Assembly (NCBI GenBank): GCA_963846315.1 | Contig: CAWJVM010000017.1 | Span: forward strand, 124,001 to 188,000 | Reading direction: 5' to 3' | Source: RPQJ01 sp963846315 | GTDB lineage: Bacteria; Pseudomonadota; Gammaproteobacteria; Steroidobacterales; Steroidobacteraceae | Length of the DNA: 64,000 nt | Shown here: one piece after another, positions 25,825-35,916 of the stretch | Numbering within the stretch: position 1 is the stretch's first letter | Layout: every line of letters starts with the position of its first letter | Notes under the pieces: generated by a model | What the model was told of the DNA's origin: nothing | Databases searched by the model: none | The model's input: only the letters and a program-made list of their open reading frames with translations | Program-made: the position numbers and the translations under genes

Positions 25825-27108
25825 CTACCGTTCGACGATCGCGGTGACCCCCATGCCGCCCGCCGTGCAAATCGAGATCAGGCCGCGCCCGCCGCCGCGC
25901 TGATCGATCAACTTGGCCAGCGTCGCGACGATACGCGCGCCCGTGGCGGCGAACGGGTGACCAACGGCGAGGCTGCTGCCGTTGACGTTCAGCTTCGTGC
26001 GGTCGATCGCGCCGAGCGGCCGGTTGCGACCGAGGCGGTCACGGCAGAACTCGGCCGACTCCCACGCCGCCAGCGTGCACAGCACCTGTGCCGCGAACGC
26101 TTCGTGGATCTCGTAGAAATCGAAGTCCTGCAGCGTGATGCCCGCGTCGTCGAGCATGCGCGGCACCGCATACGCCGGCGCCATCAGCAGGCCCTCGTCA
26201 TGAATGAAATCGACCGCAGCCGCCTTGCCGAACGTCAGGTAAGCCTGCACCGGCAGTCCCCGCGTCCGCGCCCAGTCCTCGCTCGCCAGCAGGACCGCGG
26301 CGGCACCGTCCGTCATCGGCGTCGAATTGCCCGCGGTCAGCGTCGCGCTGCCAGCCATCGGGAACGCGGGTTTCAACCGCGCCAGCTTTTCCAGCGACGT
26401 GTCGCGTCGCAGGTTGTCGTCGCGCTTCACGCCGTTGAACTCGAACACCAGGTCGTCGAAGAAGCCAGCGTCGTAGGCGGCGGCGGCCCGTTGATGGCTG
26501 GTGAGGGCGAACTCGTCCTGGGCCTCTCGCTTGATGCCCCAGCGCCGCGCCATCAACTCGGTGCCCTGTCCCATGGTGAGACCGGTCCGCGGCTCGACGA
26601 CTGCGGGAAAGTCCGGCTTCCAGTGCCCCAGGCGCAGGGCCGCCCACGGCGCCAGACGTTCGCCGAGCGAGCGGCCACGGGCACTGCGCAGCAGGATTCG
26701 GCGCAGGTTCTCGTTGATGCCGATCGGCGCATCGCTCGCCGTATCGACGCCCGCGGCGATCGCGCAGTCGACCTGGCCCGTGGCGATCTTCAGGCCAAGC
26801 ACGATCGCTGTTTCGAGGCTGGTGCCACACGCGCGCTGCAGGTCGAAGGCCGGCGTGTGCGCGTCGAGCGTCGTGCCGAGCACGGCTTCCCGGGTCAGGT
26901 TGAAGTCGCGCGGGTGTTTCAGCACGGCCCCGGCTCCCACGTCGCCCAGGCGCGCACCGGCGAGACCGTACTTGTCGGTCAGCGCCTGCAGCGCTGCCGT
27001 CAGCATCTGCTGGTTGCTGCACTCGGCGTAGGCACCCATCGACCGCACGAACGGGATCCGGGCGCCGCCGACGATGGCGACACGGCGAGTGGTGTTTCCG
27101 ACGAGCAT
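25825..27108 (-). CDS. acetyl-CoA C-acyltransferase (thiolase, FadI-like)
   Basis: Thiolase with about 427 residues from the start at 27108, chosen because GGGGA lies just upstream; an ATG at 27141 would add 11 residues. Catalytic features are the nucleophile cysteine in LQRACGTSLET, the histidine in YEIHEAFAAQ, GHPFAATGARI and the second cysteine in ICTAGGMGV. Length and the extended middle loop resemble FadI-type 3-ketoacyl-CoA thiolases of beta-oxidation. No partner dehydrogenase is next to it, so whether it degrades or condenses acyl chains is open. Confidence 0.9.
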   Translation of the reverse strand: MLVGNTTRRVAIVGGARIPFVRSMGAYAECSNQQMLTAALQALTDKYGLAGARLGDVGAGAVLKHPRDFNLTREAVLGTTLDAHTPAFDLQRACGTSLETAIVLGLKIATGQVDCAIAAGVDTASDAPIGINENLRRILLRSARGRSLGERLAPWAALRLGHWKPDFPAVVEPRTGLTMGQGTELMARRWGIKREAQDEFALTSHQRAAAAYDAGFFDDLVFEFNGVKRDDNLRRDTSLEKLARLKPAFPMAGSATLTAGNSTPMTDGAAAVLLASEDWARTRGLPVQAYLTFGKAAAVDFIHDEGLLMAPAYAVPRMLDDAGITLQDFDFYEIHEAFAAQVLCTLAAWESAEFCRDRLGRNRPLGAIDRTKLNVNGSSLAVGHPFAATGARIVATLAKLIDQRGGGRGLISICTAGGMGVTAIVER

Positions 27109-27252
27109 GCTGCTTCCCCGACTTTTCGTTGAGAGCGCCAAGAGTACCCCCGGACGGCCCGATCCTCACCCTGCGTCATGCCTCCCTGATATCCTTGATC
27201 CCCTTCCCCCACGCAAAGAACCTGCCTTTCACGGCGCGGGTAGAGGCAATTC

Positions 27253-28716
27253 ATGACGCTGAATCTCAAGGACCCCACCCTGCTGCGGCAGCAGTGCTAC
27301 ATCGACGGCCAGTGGCTCGATGCGCACGGCGGCGACACCAGGCAAGTCACCAACCCGGCGACAGGGGCAGTGCTCGGCACAGTGCCCTTCATGGGTGCCG
27401 ACGAAACCCGCGCCGCCATCGTGGCGGCGGCGGCGGCCTTCCCGGCCTGGGCCGCGCGCACCGCCAAGGACCGCTCCACGCTGCTGCGCCGCTGGCACGA
27501 CCTGATGCTCGCCAACGCGGACGACCTCGCCGTCCTGATGACCGCTGAGCAGGGCAAGCCGCTCGCCGAAGCCAGGGGCGAGATCACCTATGCCGCCTCG
27601 TTCATCGAGTGGTTTGCGGAAGAAGCCAAGCGTGTCTACGGTGACGTGATCCCGGGTCATCAACCCGACAAGCGCATCTTCGTGCTGCGCCAGCCCGTCG
27701 GCGTCGTGGCAGCGATCACGCCGTGGAATTTCCCGGCGGCGATGATCACGCGCAAGGCTGGCCCGGCACTGGCGGCGGGTTGCACCTTCGTCTGCAAACC
27801 GGCGATGCAGACGCCCTATTCCGCACTCGCCATGGCCAACCTTGCGCAGCGCGCGGGCATTCCCAAGGGTGTGTTCAGCGTAGTCACCGGCTCGGCCGCG
27901 GCCATCGGCGGCGAAATGACCTCGAACCCGATCGTGCGCAAGGTTACGTTCACCGGTTCGACCGAGATCGGCAAGAAGCTGATGCAGCAATGCGCGGGCA
28001 CGCTGAAGAAGCTCTCGCTCGAGCTCGGCGGCAATGCGCCGTTCATCGTGTTCGACGATGCCGACCTCGACGCGGCCGTGCAGGGCGCGATCGCCAGCAA
28101 GTACCGCAACACCGGGCAGACCTGCGTCTGCGCCAATCGCCTGCTGGTGCAGGAAGGCGTCTACGACGCGTTCGTGGCGAAGCTGGTCGAGGCGGTGCGC
28201 AAGCTGCGGGTCGGCGACGGCCTGCAGGGCGCGACGGAACAGGGCCCGTTGATCGACGACAAGGCCTTGGCGAAAGTCGAAGAGCACATCGCGGACGCGC
28301 TGGCCAAGGGCGGCAAGATCGCGCTCGGCGGCAAGCGTCACACGATGGGCGGCACGTTCTTCGAGCCGACCATCATCACGGGTGTGAAGCCGACGATGAT
28401 GGTCGCGCGCGAAGAGACTTTCGGTCCGGTGGCACCCATCTTCTCGTTCAAGGATGAGAAAGAAGCGGTCCGCATGGCTAACGACACCGAGTTCGGCCTC
28501 GCCTCGTATTTCTACACGCGTGACCTGGCGCGCTCGCTGCGCGTGGCCGAGGCCCTCGAGTACGGCATCGTGGGGCTGAACACGGGCATCATCTCGACCG
28601 AGGTCGCGCCGTTCGGCGGTGTCAAGGAGTCGGGCTTCGGCCGCGAAGGCTCGAAGTACGGCATCCTCGACTACACCGAACTCAAGTACCTCTGCATCGG
28701 CGGCATCGAGGGTTGA
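27253..28716 (+). CDS. gabD: NAD(P)-dependent succinate-semialdehyde dehydrogenase
   Basis: A 487-residue aldehyde dehydrogenase of the GabD type, oxidising succinate semialdehyde to succinate. Conserved residues are the Asn in TPWNFPAAMITRK, the Gly-rich TGSTEIGKKLM, the general base Glu in LSLELGGNAPFIVF and the nucleophile Cys in NTGQTCVCANR. GAGG stands before the ATG. No GABA aminotransferase is adjacent, but the polyamine importer and aminobutyraldehyde dehydrogenase lie 4-11 kb downstream, so it could finish putrescine breakdown. Confidence 0.93.
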   Translation: MTLNLKDPTLLRQQCYIDGQWLDAHGGDTRQVTNPATGAVLGTVPFMGADETRAAIVAAAAAFPAWAARTAKDRSTLLRRWHDLMLANADDLAVLMTAEQGKPLAEARGEITYAASFIEWFAEEAKRVYGDVIPGHQPDKRIFVLRQPVGVVAAITPWNFPAAMITRKAGPALAAGCTFVCKPAMQTPYSALAMANLAQRAGIPKGVFSVVTGSAAAIGGEMTSNPIVRKVTFTGSTEIGKKLMQQCAGTLKKLSLELGGNAPFIVFDDADLDAAVQGAIASKYRNTGQTCVCANRLLVQEGVYDAFVAKLVEAVRKLRVGDGLQGATEQGPLIDDKALAKVEEHIADALAKGGKIALGGKRHTMGGTFFEPTIITGVKPTMMVAREETFGPVAPIFSFKDEKEAVRMANDTEFGLASYFYTRDLARSLRVAEALEYGIVGLNTGIISTEVAPFGGVKESGFGREGSKYGILDYTELKYLCIGGIEG

Positions 28717-28836
28717 AGCGCCGAGCCTGGCCCTGAACGTGCACTGCGCTGCCCTGCCCAAACTACGGGCTCGGCGCGGTCCAAACCGGTCGTCGTGATA
28801 TCTTTCGCCGCCCGGCCCGACTCGCGATTTCCTTAA

Positions 28837-29934
28837 ATGACCTTACTCGGCACCCCAGATTTCATTCACGGATCGCGCCCACGCGTGGGTGTCCTGCTCG
28901 TGAACCTGGGCACGCCCGCGGATCCGTCGCCCAGGTCGGTGCGGAAATACCTGGCTGAATTCCTCTCGGACCCGCGCGTCATCGAGGCACCGCGCCTGCT
29001 CTGGTGGCTGGTCCTGCACGGCGTCATCCTGCGCACACGCCCCAGGCGCAGTGCCCATGCCTACCAGAAGATCTGGACGCCGGAAGGCTCGCCGCTCCTG
29101 ATCGAGTCGCGCAAGCTGACCGCAGGCCTCGCTACCCGGTTGCAACAACGCTTCGGCGGCGATGTGGTGGTCGAGCTCGCGATGACTTACGGCCAGCCGT
29201 CGATCAAGTCGGTGCTGGCGCGATTCCGCGAACAGAACGTGCAGCGCCTGCTGGTGCTGCCGCTCTACCCGCAGTATTCATCGACCACGACCGGCAGCAT
29301 CTTCGCGTTCGTCACGCGCGAGCTGGCGCAGTGGCGCTGGATGCCGGAGCTGCGTTTCGTCAACCAGTACTGGGAACGCGAGTCGTACCTGCGCGGCGTG
29401 GCAGACAGCATCGCGAAGCACTGGGAAACGCACGGCCGCAAGCACCTGCTGTTCTCCTTCCATTCGATCCCGAAGCGCTATTTCCTCGCCGGCGACCCGT
29501 ACCACTGCTTCTGCCTCGGCACGGCCCGCGGCGTCGCACAGCGGCTCGGCCTGGCCGAAGACGAATGGTCGCTGGGATTCCAGTCGCGGTTCGGCCGCGA
29601 GGAATGGCTGAAGCCGTACGTGGACGTGATGCTGCAGGACTACGCGAAGTCGGGGCCGAAGCGCGTCACGGTGGTCTGTCCCGGATTCGCGACGGATTGC
29701 CTCGAAACGCTCGAGGAAATCAGCATGCAGAACCGCGACCTGTTCCTTGGCCAGGGCGGCGAGGCGTTCGACTACGCGCCGTGCCTGAACGCGAGCCCGG
29801 CCCACGTCGACGTGATGGAAGACGTCGTGCTTCAGCACGTGGGCGGCTGGCCCGAACTCGGCGCGGGGCGGCTCGACGACGCGACCCTCGCCGCGCAACG
29901 AGAGCGCGCGCTGGCCCGCGGCGCGCAGCGCTGA
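28837..29934 (+). CDS. hemH: ferrochelatase
   Basis: Inserts ferrous iron into protoporphyrin IX, the last step of haem synthesis. The protein has 365 residues. Conserved features are VGVLLVNLGTPADPSP near the N-terminus, LPLYPQYSSTTTGS, the catalytic histidine in LFSFHSIPKRY and the glutamate in DCLETLEEI. The adjacent cbb3 and FixL systems need haem, but nothing in the sequence ties hemH to their control. The VOC gene starts 23 bases downstream. Confidence 0.96.
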   Translation: MTLLGTPDFIHGSRPRVGVLLVNLGTPADPSPRSVRKYLAEFLSDPRVIEAPRLLWWLVLHGVILRTRPRRSAHAYQKIWTPEGSPLLIESRKLTAGLATRLQQRFGGDVVVELAMTYGQPSIKSVLARFREQNVQRLLVLPLYPQYSSTTTGSIFAFVTRELAQWRWMPELRFVNQYWERESYLRGVADSIAKHWETHGRKHLLFSFHSIPKRYFLAGDPYHCFCLGTARGVAQRLGLAEDEWSLGFQSRFGREEWLKPYVDVMLQDYAKSGPKRVTVVCPGFATDCLETLEEISMQNRDLFLGQGGEAFDYAPCLNASPAHVDVMEDVVLQHVGGWPELGAGRLDDATLAAQRERALARGAQR

Positions 29935-29957
29935 CGGCGCGCCCCGGCCGGCCCATC

Positions 29958-30683
29958 ATGCCGCTCGGACGTTTCCTCGAAATCAGCCTCGCGGCAACCG
30001 ATGTCGCGGAATCACTCGCGTTCTACGAAGCGCTCGGTTTCGTGCAGGCGTCGGTTGGCGAAGCGTGGCCGCACCCCTATGCCGTCGTGACGGATGGCCG
30101 GCTCTGCCTTGGATTGCATGGACTGCACTTCGAGAGTCCGCTGCCGACCTGGGTTGCGCCCTCGCTGCGTGACCAGCTCGATACGCTGACCACGCTCGGC
30201 GTGACCATCGAGGAAGCGCGGCTCGACGATCTTTCGCTGCACCAGGCGCTGTTGCGTGATCCTTCCGGCCAGTCGCTGCGCCTGCTCGAGGCGCGCACGT
30301 TCTCGCCGCCCGCGCTATCACCCGCGTATGCGAGCAGCCTCGGCTACTTCGAGGAGTTCGCGATCGCGACGCGCGACCTCGGCGTCGCCAGCGCGTTCTG
30401 GGAAAGCATGGGGTTCGTCGCGTTCGAGCCCGTCGTGGAGCCGCTGCCGAAGGTGGTCGCCGCGAGCAGCGACCTCAATGTCGGGCTCTACGCGATCGAT
30501 CTGCCGGCGCCGGTGCTGGTCTTCTCCGCTGCGACGATGCAGGAGCGGATCGCCAGCTTGCGCGATCAGGGTTATCGCTTCGCACAACGCCTGCCGCGCG
30601 AACTGGCGGCAATGGGCGCGGCGATGCTCGAGGCCCCGGAAGGGACGCGACTGCTGTTGCTCACGGAACCGCCGACGGAGTGA
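29958..30683 (+). CDS. VOC (glyoxalase/bleomycin resistance) family protein
   Basis: A 241-residue protein with two VOC modules in tandem: residues about 5-118 (FLEISLAATDVAESLAFYEA) and 128-240 (EEFAIATRDLGVASAFWESM). The usual metal-binding His/Glu set is not complete, so the enzyme type cannot be named. Its 3' end overlaps the stop of the convergent YceI gene. Close spacing to hemH suggests co-transcription. Confidence 0.8.
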   Translation: MPLGRFLEISLAATDVAESLAFYEALGFVQASVGEAWPHPYAVVTDGRLCLGLHGLHFESPLPTWVAPSLRDQLDTLTTLGVTIEEARLDDLSLHQALLRDPSGQSLRLLEARTFSPPALSPAYASSLGYFEEFAIATRDLGVASAFWESMGFVAFEPVVEPLPKVVAASSDLNVGLYAIDLPAPVLVFSAATMQERIASLRDQGYRFAQRLPRELAAMGAAMLEAPEGTRLLLLTEPPTE

Positions 30684-31426
30684 TGGCACCGGCCGTCGCG
30701 GCGACGATTTCGAAGCGAATCTCGAGCGTGTCGGCAACCTGGATCGCGCCGCCCGCCACCGAGAACGGCGTCATGCCGAAATCAGTCTGGTTCAACCGCA
30801 GCTCACCTCGCGCGATTGCACCGGTCGCGGTGCGCTCGACAATGACCGGAATCTCCTGCTCTCGCTCGACTCCCTTCAGTTTCACCGCGACCCGCACCGA
30901 TGGGTTGCGGCCAAACGCCGGACGCTGCCGTCGAACGCAGTGTGATGGTGGGGAACTGTTCACCGTCGAGCACTGCGGTCCGCAGCATGTTGTGACGCGT
31001 GCCAGCCCTCGCGTCATCCGGCACCGGTGCAGCGAACCCGGGACCGGCCGCCGCGCGCGCCTCGGGCAGGTCGACATCGAAGCGTTCGACGGGCAGCGTC
31101 AGCTCGAACGCGGAGTCCGCCGGCGTGCTGCCGAGCCAGACGGTGCCCGTCTCGCCCGCCGACGTGATGACGTGGTCGTGCCCGAATTTTGCCAGGGGCC
31201 CGGCCCGGCGGACGATGACGGTGACGACGGTCTGCGCCGGGTCGACCTGCAGCGCTTGTGTGGCTGCATGCGGCGTCGCCGGTGCGGAATTCGGGGAACG
31301 CGATTGCGAGGCATTCACCGGTGGCCCTGATTCCGAGGCCGTACGGCAACCGGCAAGCAGCACGAGTGCCCCAACCATCGCGCAACGACCGGCACGCACC
31401 GCACTTTCGCGCACGTTTGCTACCAT
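30661..31426 (-). CDS. YceI-like lipoprotein, one frameshift
   Basis: Lipoprotein signal VGALVLLAGC, a Ser/Pro/Ala linker, then a YceI domain with the conserved FGHDHVI start, TLPVERFDVDLPEARA, HNMLRTAVLDGEQFPTITLRS and, one frame later from about base 30920, SVRVAVKLKGVEREQEIPV and LNQTDFGMTPFS. The shift equals one extra base. YceI proteins bind polyprenyl lipids in the periplasm. Divergent from cytochrome b561, which is often encoded beside YceI. Confidence 0.85.
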
Positions 31427-31455
31427 GGCACGATCATCCCACAGGAAGTCGCTCC

Positions 31456-32010
31456 ATGCCCCTGCGCAATACCGCGGTCGCTTACGGCAGTCTCGCCAAG
31501 TTCCTGCACTGGGCCATCGTGTTGCTGATCGTGCCGCAGTTCTTCCTCGCGGAAGCCGCCGATGAATTGCCGAACGGCATCGAGAAGCTGCAGATCCTCA
31601 ACTGGCACAAGTCACTCGGCATGCTGGTCCTGCTGCTGGCCCTGGTGCGCATCGGCTGGAAAGTCATGAATCGCGGCCTGCCGGGCCCCATCGGCGAGCC
31701 ATGGCAGCGCAAGGCCGCGGCGGCCGGTCACGGCCTGCTCTACCTGTTGATCCTCGCCCAGCCGCTCTCCGGTTGGGCCATGTCGTCGGCGGCCAATTAT
31801 CCGGTGACGCTCTTCGGCTGGTTCCAGTTCCCCGCGCTGGTGGGCGAAAACCACGACCTGCACGAAGCGCTGGAGGAAGTGCACGAGGTGCTGTTCTTCT
31901 TGATGCTTGCGGTGGCGGTCGTGCACATCCTCGCGGCGCTCTACCACCACTTCGTGCTCAAGGACAGCGTGCTTCGACGCATGCTGCCGTTCTCCCGGCC
32001 GTCGGCGTGA
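31456..32010 (+). CDS. cytochrome b561
   Basis: A 184-residue di-haem b inner-membrane protein with four helices. Candidate haem ligands are the histidines in AKFLHWAIVLL, NWHKSLGML, AAGHGLLYLL and HILAALYHHF, one per helix as in the bacterial b561 family, which oxidises ubiquinol and can pass electrons to oxygen species. The stop overlaps the GTG start of the second YceI gene. Confidence 0.9.
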   Translation: MPLRNTAVAYGSLAKFLHWAIVLLIVPQFFLAEAADELPNGIEKLQILNWHKSLGMLVLLLALVRIGWKVMNRGLPGPIGEPWQRKAAAAGHGLLYLLILAQPLSGWAMSSAANYPVTLFGWFQFPALVGENHDLHEALEEVHEVLFFLMLAVAVVHILAALYHHFVLKDSVLRRMLPFSRPSA

Positions 32011-32602
32011 ACCCACGCCGCCGCGCAACCGTCCTGGTGCTGCTGGCAGCCCTTGCAGCTGGGGCCCGCAGCAGCTGACGCAAGTGCGGCGACGACGGAA
32101 TGGGAGGTCGACCCGGCGCACAGCCAGCTGACGTTTCATCCCCGTCTCGCAGGCGGCGAGTTCGCAGGCCGTTTCGAGCGCTTCGAAGCAACGATCCGCT
32201 TCGACCCGGCCGATCTCGCACACTCCAGCCTGCGGGTGGTCGTGGACCTGCTTAGCGCTCGTACCGGCGACACCGATCGCGATACTGCATTGCAAGGCAG
32301 CGATTTTTTCCAGACCACGCGCTGGCCCAAGGGCACGTTCACCAGCACCGCAATCCGCTCGCTGGGCAGCGGACGCTACGAGGCTTCTGGCAAGCTCACG
32401 CTGCGCGACGTGTCGCGCGACGTCGATGTCGAGTTTCGCTTCGACCCCGCCTGCACCAAACGGGGGCCCAGCGCACCTGGTGGGCTCGTCGACCGTCCAT
32501 CGCCTCGAGTTCGGTGTCGGCCAGGGCGACTGGCGCAGCACCGACTGGCTCGACGATGCGGTGCGGATCGAATTCGATCTCGCGCTGCGCGCCGCACGCT
32601 GA
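32007..32602 (+). CDS. YceI-like periplasmic protein, two frameshifts
   Basis: Starts at GTG within the b561 stop (GTGA). A signal peptide ends near AAALAAG, then the frame moves by one at about 32062 in a run of four G. The YceI domain follows (EWEVDPAHSQLTFHPRLAG, FDPADLAHSSLRVVVDL, DFFQTTRWPKGTFTST). A second shift of the same kind in a run of five G near 32465 leads to HLVGSSTVHRLEFGVGQGDW and a stop at 32600-32602. Removing one G from each run restores a continuous protein. Probably co-transcribed with cytochrome b561. Confidence 0.85.
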
Positions 32603-32713
32603 CACGACACTGGCCGCCAGGCAGGCGGCGCCGGGTAAACCGGCATAGAATTCCCGCTCGCTGCGAGAGGGTTGGCAGCGTCTTCCTCACCAAACGAGAC
32701 GGGGGTGTCCCAC

Positions 32714-33914
32714 ATGTCACTGCGTTCCACTGCGGCTGATGCGCGCCTGGTGCTGGCACTCGCCATCGGCGCTCGCGCTCGCGGGATGCCAGAAGAAGGA
32801 AGAACAGGCTGCGGCGCCCGCCGCCGCTCCTGCGACAACGACGGCATCGGAGGCACTCGAAGGGCAGGTCGACATCGTCGCCTGGCCGGGCTACCTCGAG
32901 CGCGGCGAAACCGACAAGAATTACGACTGGGTGACCCCGTTCGAAAAGGACACGGGTTGCAAGGTCAACATCAAGACAGCCGGCACGTCCGACGAAATGG
33001 TCTCGCTGATGACCCAGGGCGGTTACGACCTGGTCACCGCTTCGGGCGATGCGTCGCTGCGCCTGATCCGGGGCGGCACCGTGCAACCGATCGATCTCGC
33101 ACGCGTCCCGAGCTTCGACAACGTCGACGAGCGCCTCAAGCAGGGCGCATGGCATTTCGTCGACGGCAAGCATTACGGCACGCCGTACCAGTGGGGCCCG
33201 AACGTATTGATGTACAACACCAAGGCGTTCCCCGCCGCGCCGAAGTCGTGGTCGGTCGTGTTCGAGGAACAGAAGCTCGGCGACGGCAAGAGCAACAAGG
33301 GCCGCGTGCAGGCCTACGACGGCCCGATCTACATCGCGGACGCCGCGCTGTACCTGATGACGAGGAAGCCGGAGCTCGGCATCAAGGATCCGTACGAACT
33401 GAACGAAGCACAGTACGCAGCCGTGCTCGAACTGCTGCGCCAGCAGCACCCGCTGGTGCATCGGTACTGGCACGACGCCAACGTCGCGGTGCAGGACTTC
33501 ACCAACGAGGGCGTGGTGGCCTCGGGCTCGTGGCCCTTCCAGGTCAACACGCTGGTCGCCAACAAGCAGCCGATCGCCAGCGTCGTTCCGGACGAAGGCG
33601 CGACGGGCTGGGCCGACACCACGATGCTCGCGGCGAACGCGAAGCACCCGAACTGCGCGTACAAGTGGATGGAGTGGTCGCTGAATGCCAAGGTGCAGGG
33701 CGACGTCGCCGCCTGGTTCGGTTCGGTGCCGGCCGTGCCTGCAGCCTGCAAGGGCAATGCCCTGCTGACCGACACGGGTTGCGCCACCAACGGCTTCGAC
33801 AATTTCGACAAGATCCACTTCTGGCGCACGCCGGAAGCCGCGTGCAGCACGGGCACGTGCGTGCCTTACAGCCGCTGGGCGACGGATTACGTCGCGGTGA
33901 TGGGCGGCCGCTGA
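32714..33914 (+). CDS. polyamine ABC transporter substrate-binding lipoprotein (PotD/PotF-like), one frameshift
   Basis: Periplasmic binding protein for putrescine- or spermidine-type ligands. The N-terminus MSLRSTAADARLVLALAIG joins, after one extra base near 32768, to LALAGCQKKEE, a lipobox. The mature part has WPGYLERGETDKNYDW, YDLVTASGDASLRL, GTPYQWGPNVLMYN and DWxDD-type acidic patches of the family. No frameshift elsewhere. First gene of a potFABC-like operon. Ligand specificity cannot be read from the sequence. Confidence 0.9.
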
Positions 33915-33980
33915 CCGGAGGTTTGGGATCGGGCGGGCGCCGTTTCATCGGGAATGCCGCGCGCCGGACCCACAGTCGAC

Positions 33981-35004
33981 ATGACCCCTGCGATCGAACT
34001 GCGCGCAACACGTCGCGCCTTCGGCCCCGTCGTTGCGCTCGATTCCGTCTCGCTGACGATCGCACCCGGTGAATTCTTCGCCCTGCTCGGGCCGTCGGGC
34101 TCGGGCAAGACCACGTGCCTGCGCCTGATCGCGGGCTTCGATCAGCCGGACAGCGGCACCCTCCTGCTCGACGGGGAGGACGTGACGAACACGCCGCCGT
34201 TCGCGCGCAACGTCAATACGGTGTTCCAGGACTACGCCCTGTTTCCGCACATGACCGTGGCGGAGAACGTCGCGTACGGATTACGGGTCCGTGGCGTGGC
34301 CGCGGTCGAACGTGCGAAGCAGGCCGCTGCGATGCTCGACCTCGTGCGGCTCGGTGAGTTCGGCGCGCGTCGCCCGCACCAGCTCTCCGGCGGCCAGCGT
34401 CAGCGCGTCGCCCTGGCCCGCGCGTTGATCAACCGTCCGAAGGTGCTGCTGCTCGACGAACCGCTCGGCGCGCTCGACCTCAAGCTGCGCGAGGAAATGC
34501 AGGCGGAACTCAAGGGCCTGCAGCAGCGCCTCGGCATCACGTTCGTGTTCGTCACGCACGACCAGGGCGAAGCACTGAGCATGGCCGATCGCGTCGCCGT
34601 GTTCAGCCAGGGCCGCATCGAACAGCTCGACACGCCGCGCGAACTCTACAACCGGCCGCAGACTGCGTTCGTCGCCAGTTTCGTCGGCAGTGCCAACGTG
34701 GTCGGGCGCGAGGCCGCGCGAGCACTGACCGGCAGTGACCGCGCGTTCGCCATCCGCCCCGAACTGATCGAGATCCTCGCGCCGGGCGCGTGGCCAGCGG
34801 ACGGGCTCGTGCAGTGCGCCGGCGAAGTCGTCGACGTCCTCTATCACGGCGCGAGCAGCCGGCTGCGGGTCAAGGTCGACGACCAGTACGATGCTGGCCG
34901 TCGCGCTGGCCGAGACCGCCGACGGTGGCGTCGAAGGCCTGACGACGGGTGCACGGGTGCGTCTGGCCTGGCGGCCCGAACACGCCGTTCCGTTGCAGGA
35001 CTGA
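33981..35004 (+). CDS. polyamine ABC transporter ATP-binding protein (PotA-like), one frameshift
   Basis: ABC ATPase with Walker A GPSGSGKTT, Q loop VFQDYALFPHM, signature LSGGQRQRVALARAL, Walker B VLLLDEPLGALD and switch histidine in VFVTHDQGEAL, followed by a TOBE domain. The C-terminal TOBE strands (MLAVALAETADGGVEGL to the stop at 35002) are one frame later, from about base 34886, where one extra C is likely. I prefer the ATG at 33981 over 33954. It is followed three bases later by the first permease. Confidence 0.92.
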
Positions 35005-35006
35005 CC

Positions 35007-35916
35007 ATGGCCAGTCGCGCGGAGTTTTCGCTGCAGGGACGCCAGGCGTTCTACTTCGCGCTGCTGCTCGCCCCGCCGCTGCTCTGGCTCGGCATCGTCT
35101 ACCTCGGGTCGCTGTTCACGCTGCTGCTGCAGAGCTTCTACGCGATCGACGAGTTCACGACGCGGATCGTGCCCGAATTCACGCTCGCGACGTACCGGCA
35201 GCTGCTCACGCAGCCGGCACACATCGACATCATCGTGCGCACGCTGCTGATGGCGGTCGCAGTGACGATCGCCGCGGCCGTCATCGCGTTGCCGGTGGCG
35301 CTGTACATGGCGCGGTACGCGGGCCCGCGCATGAAGGCGCTGTTCTACGTCGGCGTGATGCTGCCGATGTGGACCAGCTACCTGGTCAAGGTCTACGCAT
35401 GGCGGCTGATCCTCGCCAAGCAGGGCATCGCCAGCTGGGGCTTCGAGCACCTGGGACTCATGGGTGCACTCGACAGGGCACTGGAGGTGCCGGTCGTCGG
35501 CGGGCCGTCACTGGCCTCGTCGTACATCGGCATGTTCGTCGTGTTCGTCTACATGTGGCTGCCGTTCATGATCCTGCCGCTCGCGGCGGCGCTCGAGCGG
35601 GTGCCGGCGTCGCTGCTGCAGGCCTCGGCCGACCTGGGCGCGCGCCCTGGGCCAGACCTTCCGCAACGTCGTGCTGCCGCTGGCACTGCCCGGCCTGGCG
35701 GCCGGTTCCATCTTTACGTTCTCACTCACGCTCGGCGACTACATCATCCCGAGCGTGGTCGGAGCCCCCGGCTACTTCATCGGCATGATGGTGTACCAGC
35801 AGCAGGGCACGGCCGGGAACCTGCCGCTCGCCGCTGCGTTCTCGGTGGTGCCGATCGTGCTGATCGGCCTGTACCTGATGCTGGCCAGGCGACTGGGGGC
35901 GTTCGATGCGCTCTGA
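35007..35916 (+). CDS. polyamine ABC transporter permease (PotB-like), one frameshift
   Basis: Inner-membrane permease with six predicted helices (APPLLWLGIVYLGSLFTLLL at the start). The EAA loop ASADLGA breaks near base 35645 and resumes one frame later as LGQTFRNVVLPLALPGLAAG; taking out one base gives the usual spacing between LGA and the phenylalanine. The stop at 35914-35916 overlaps the next permease. Works with the ATPase and second permease. Confidence 0.9.
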
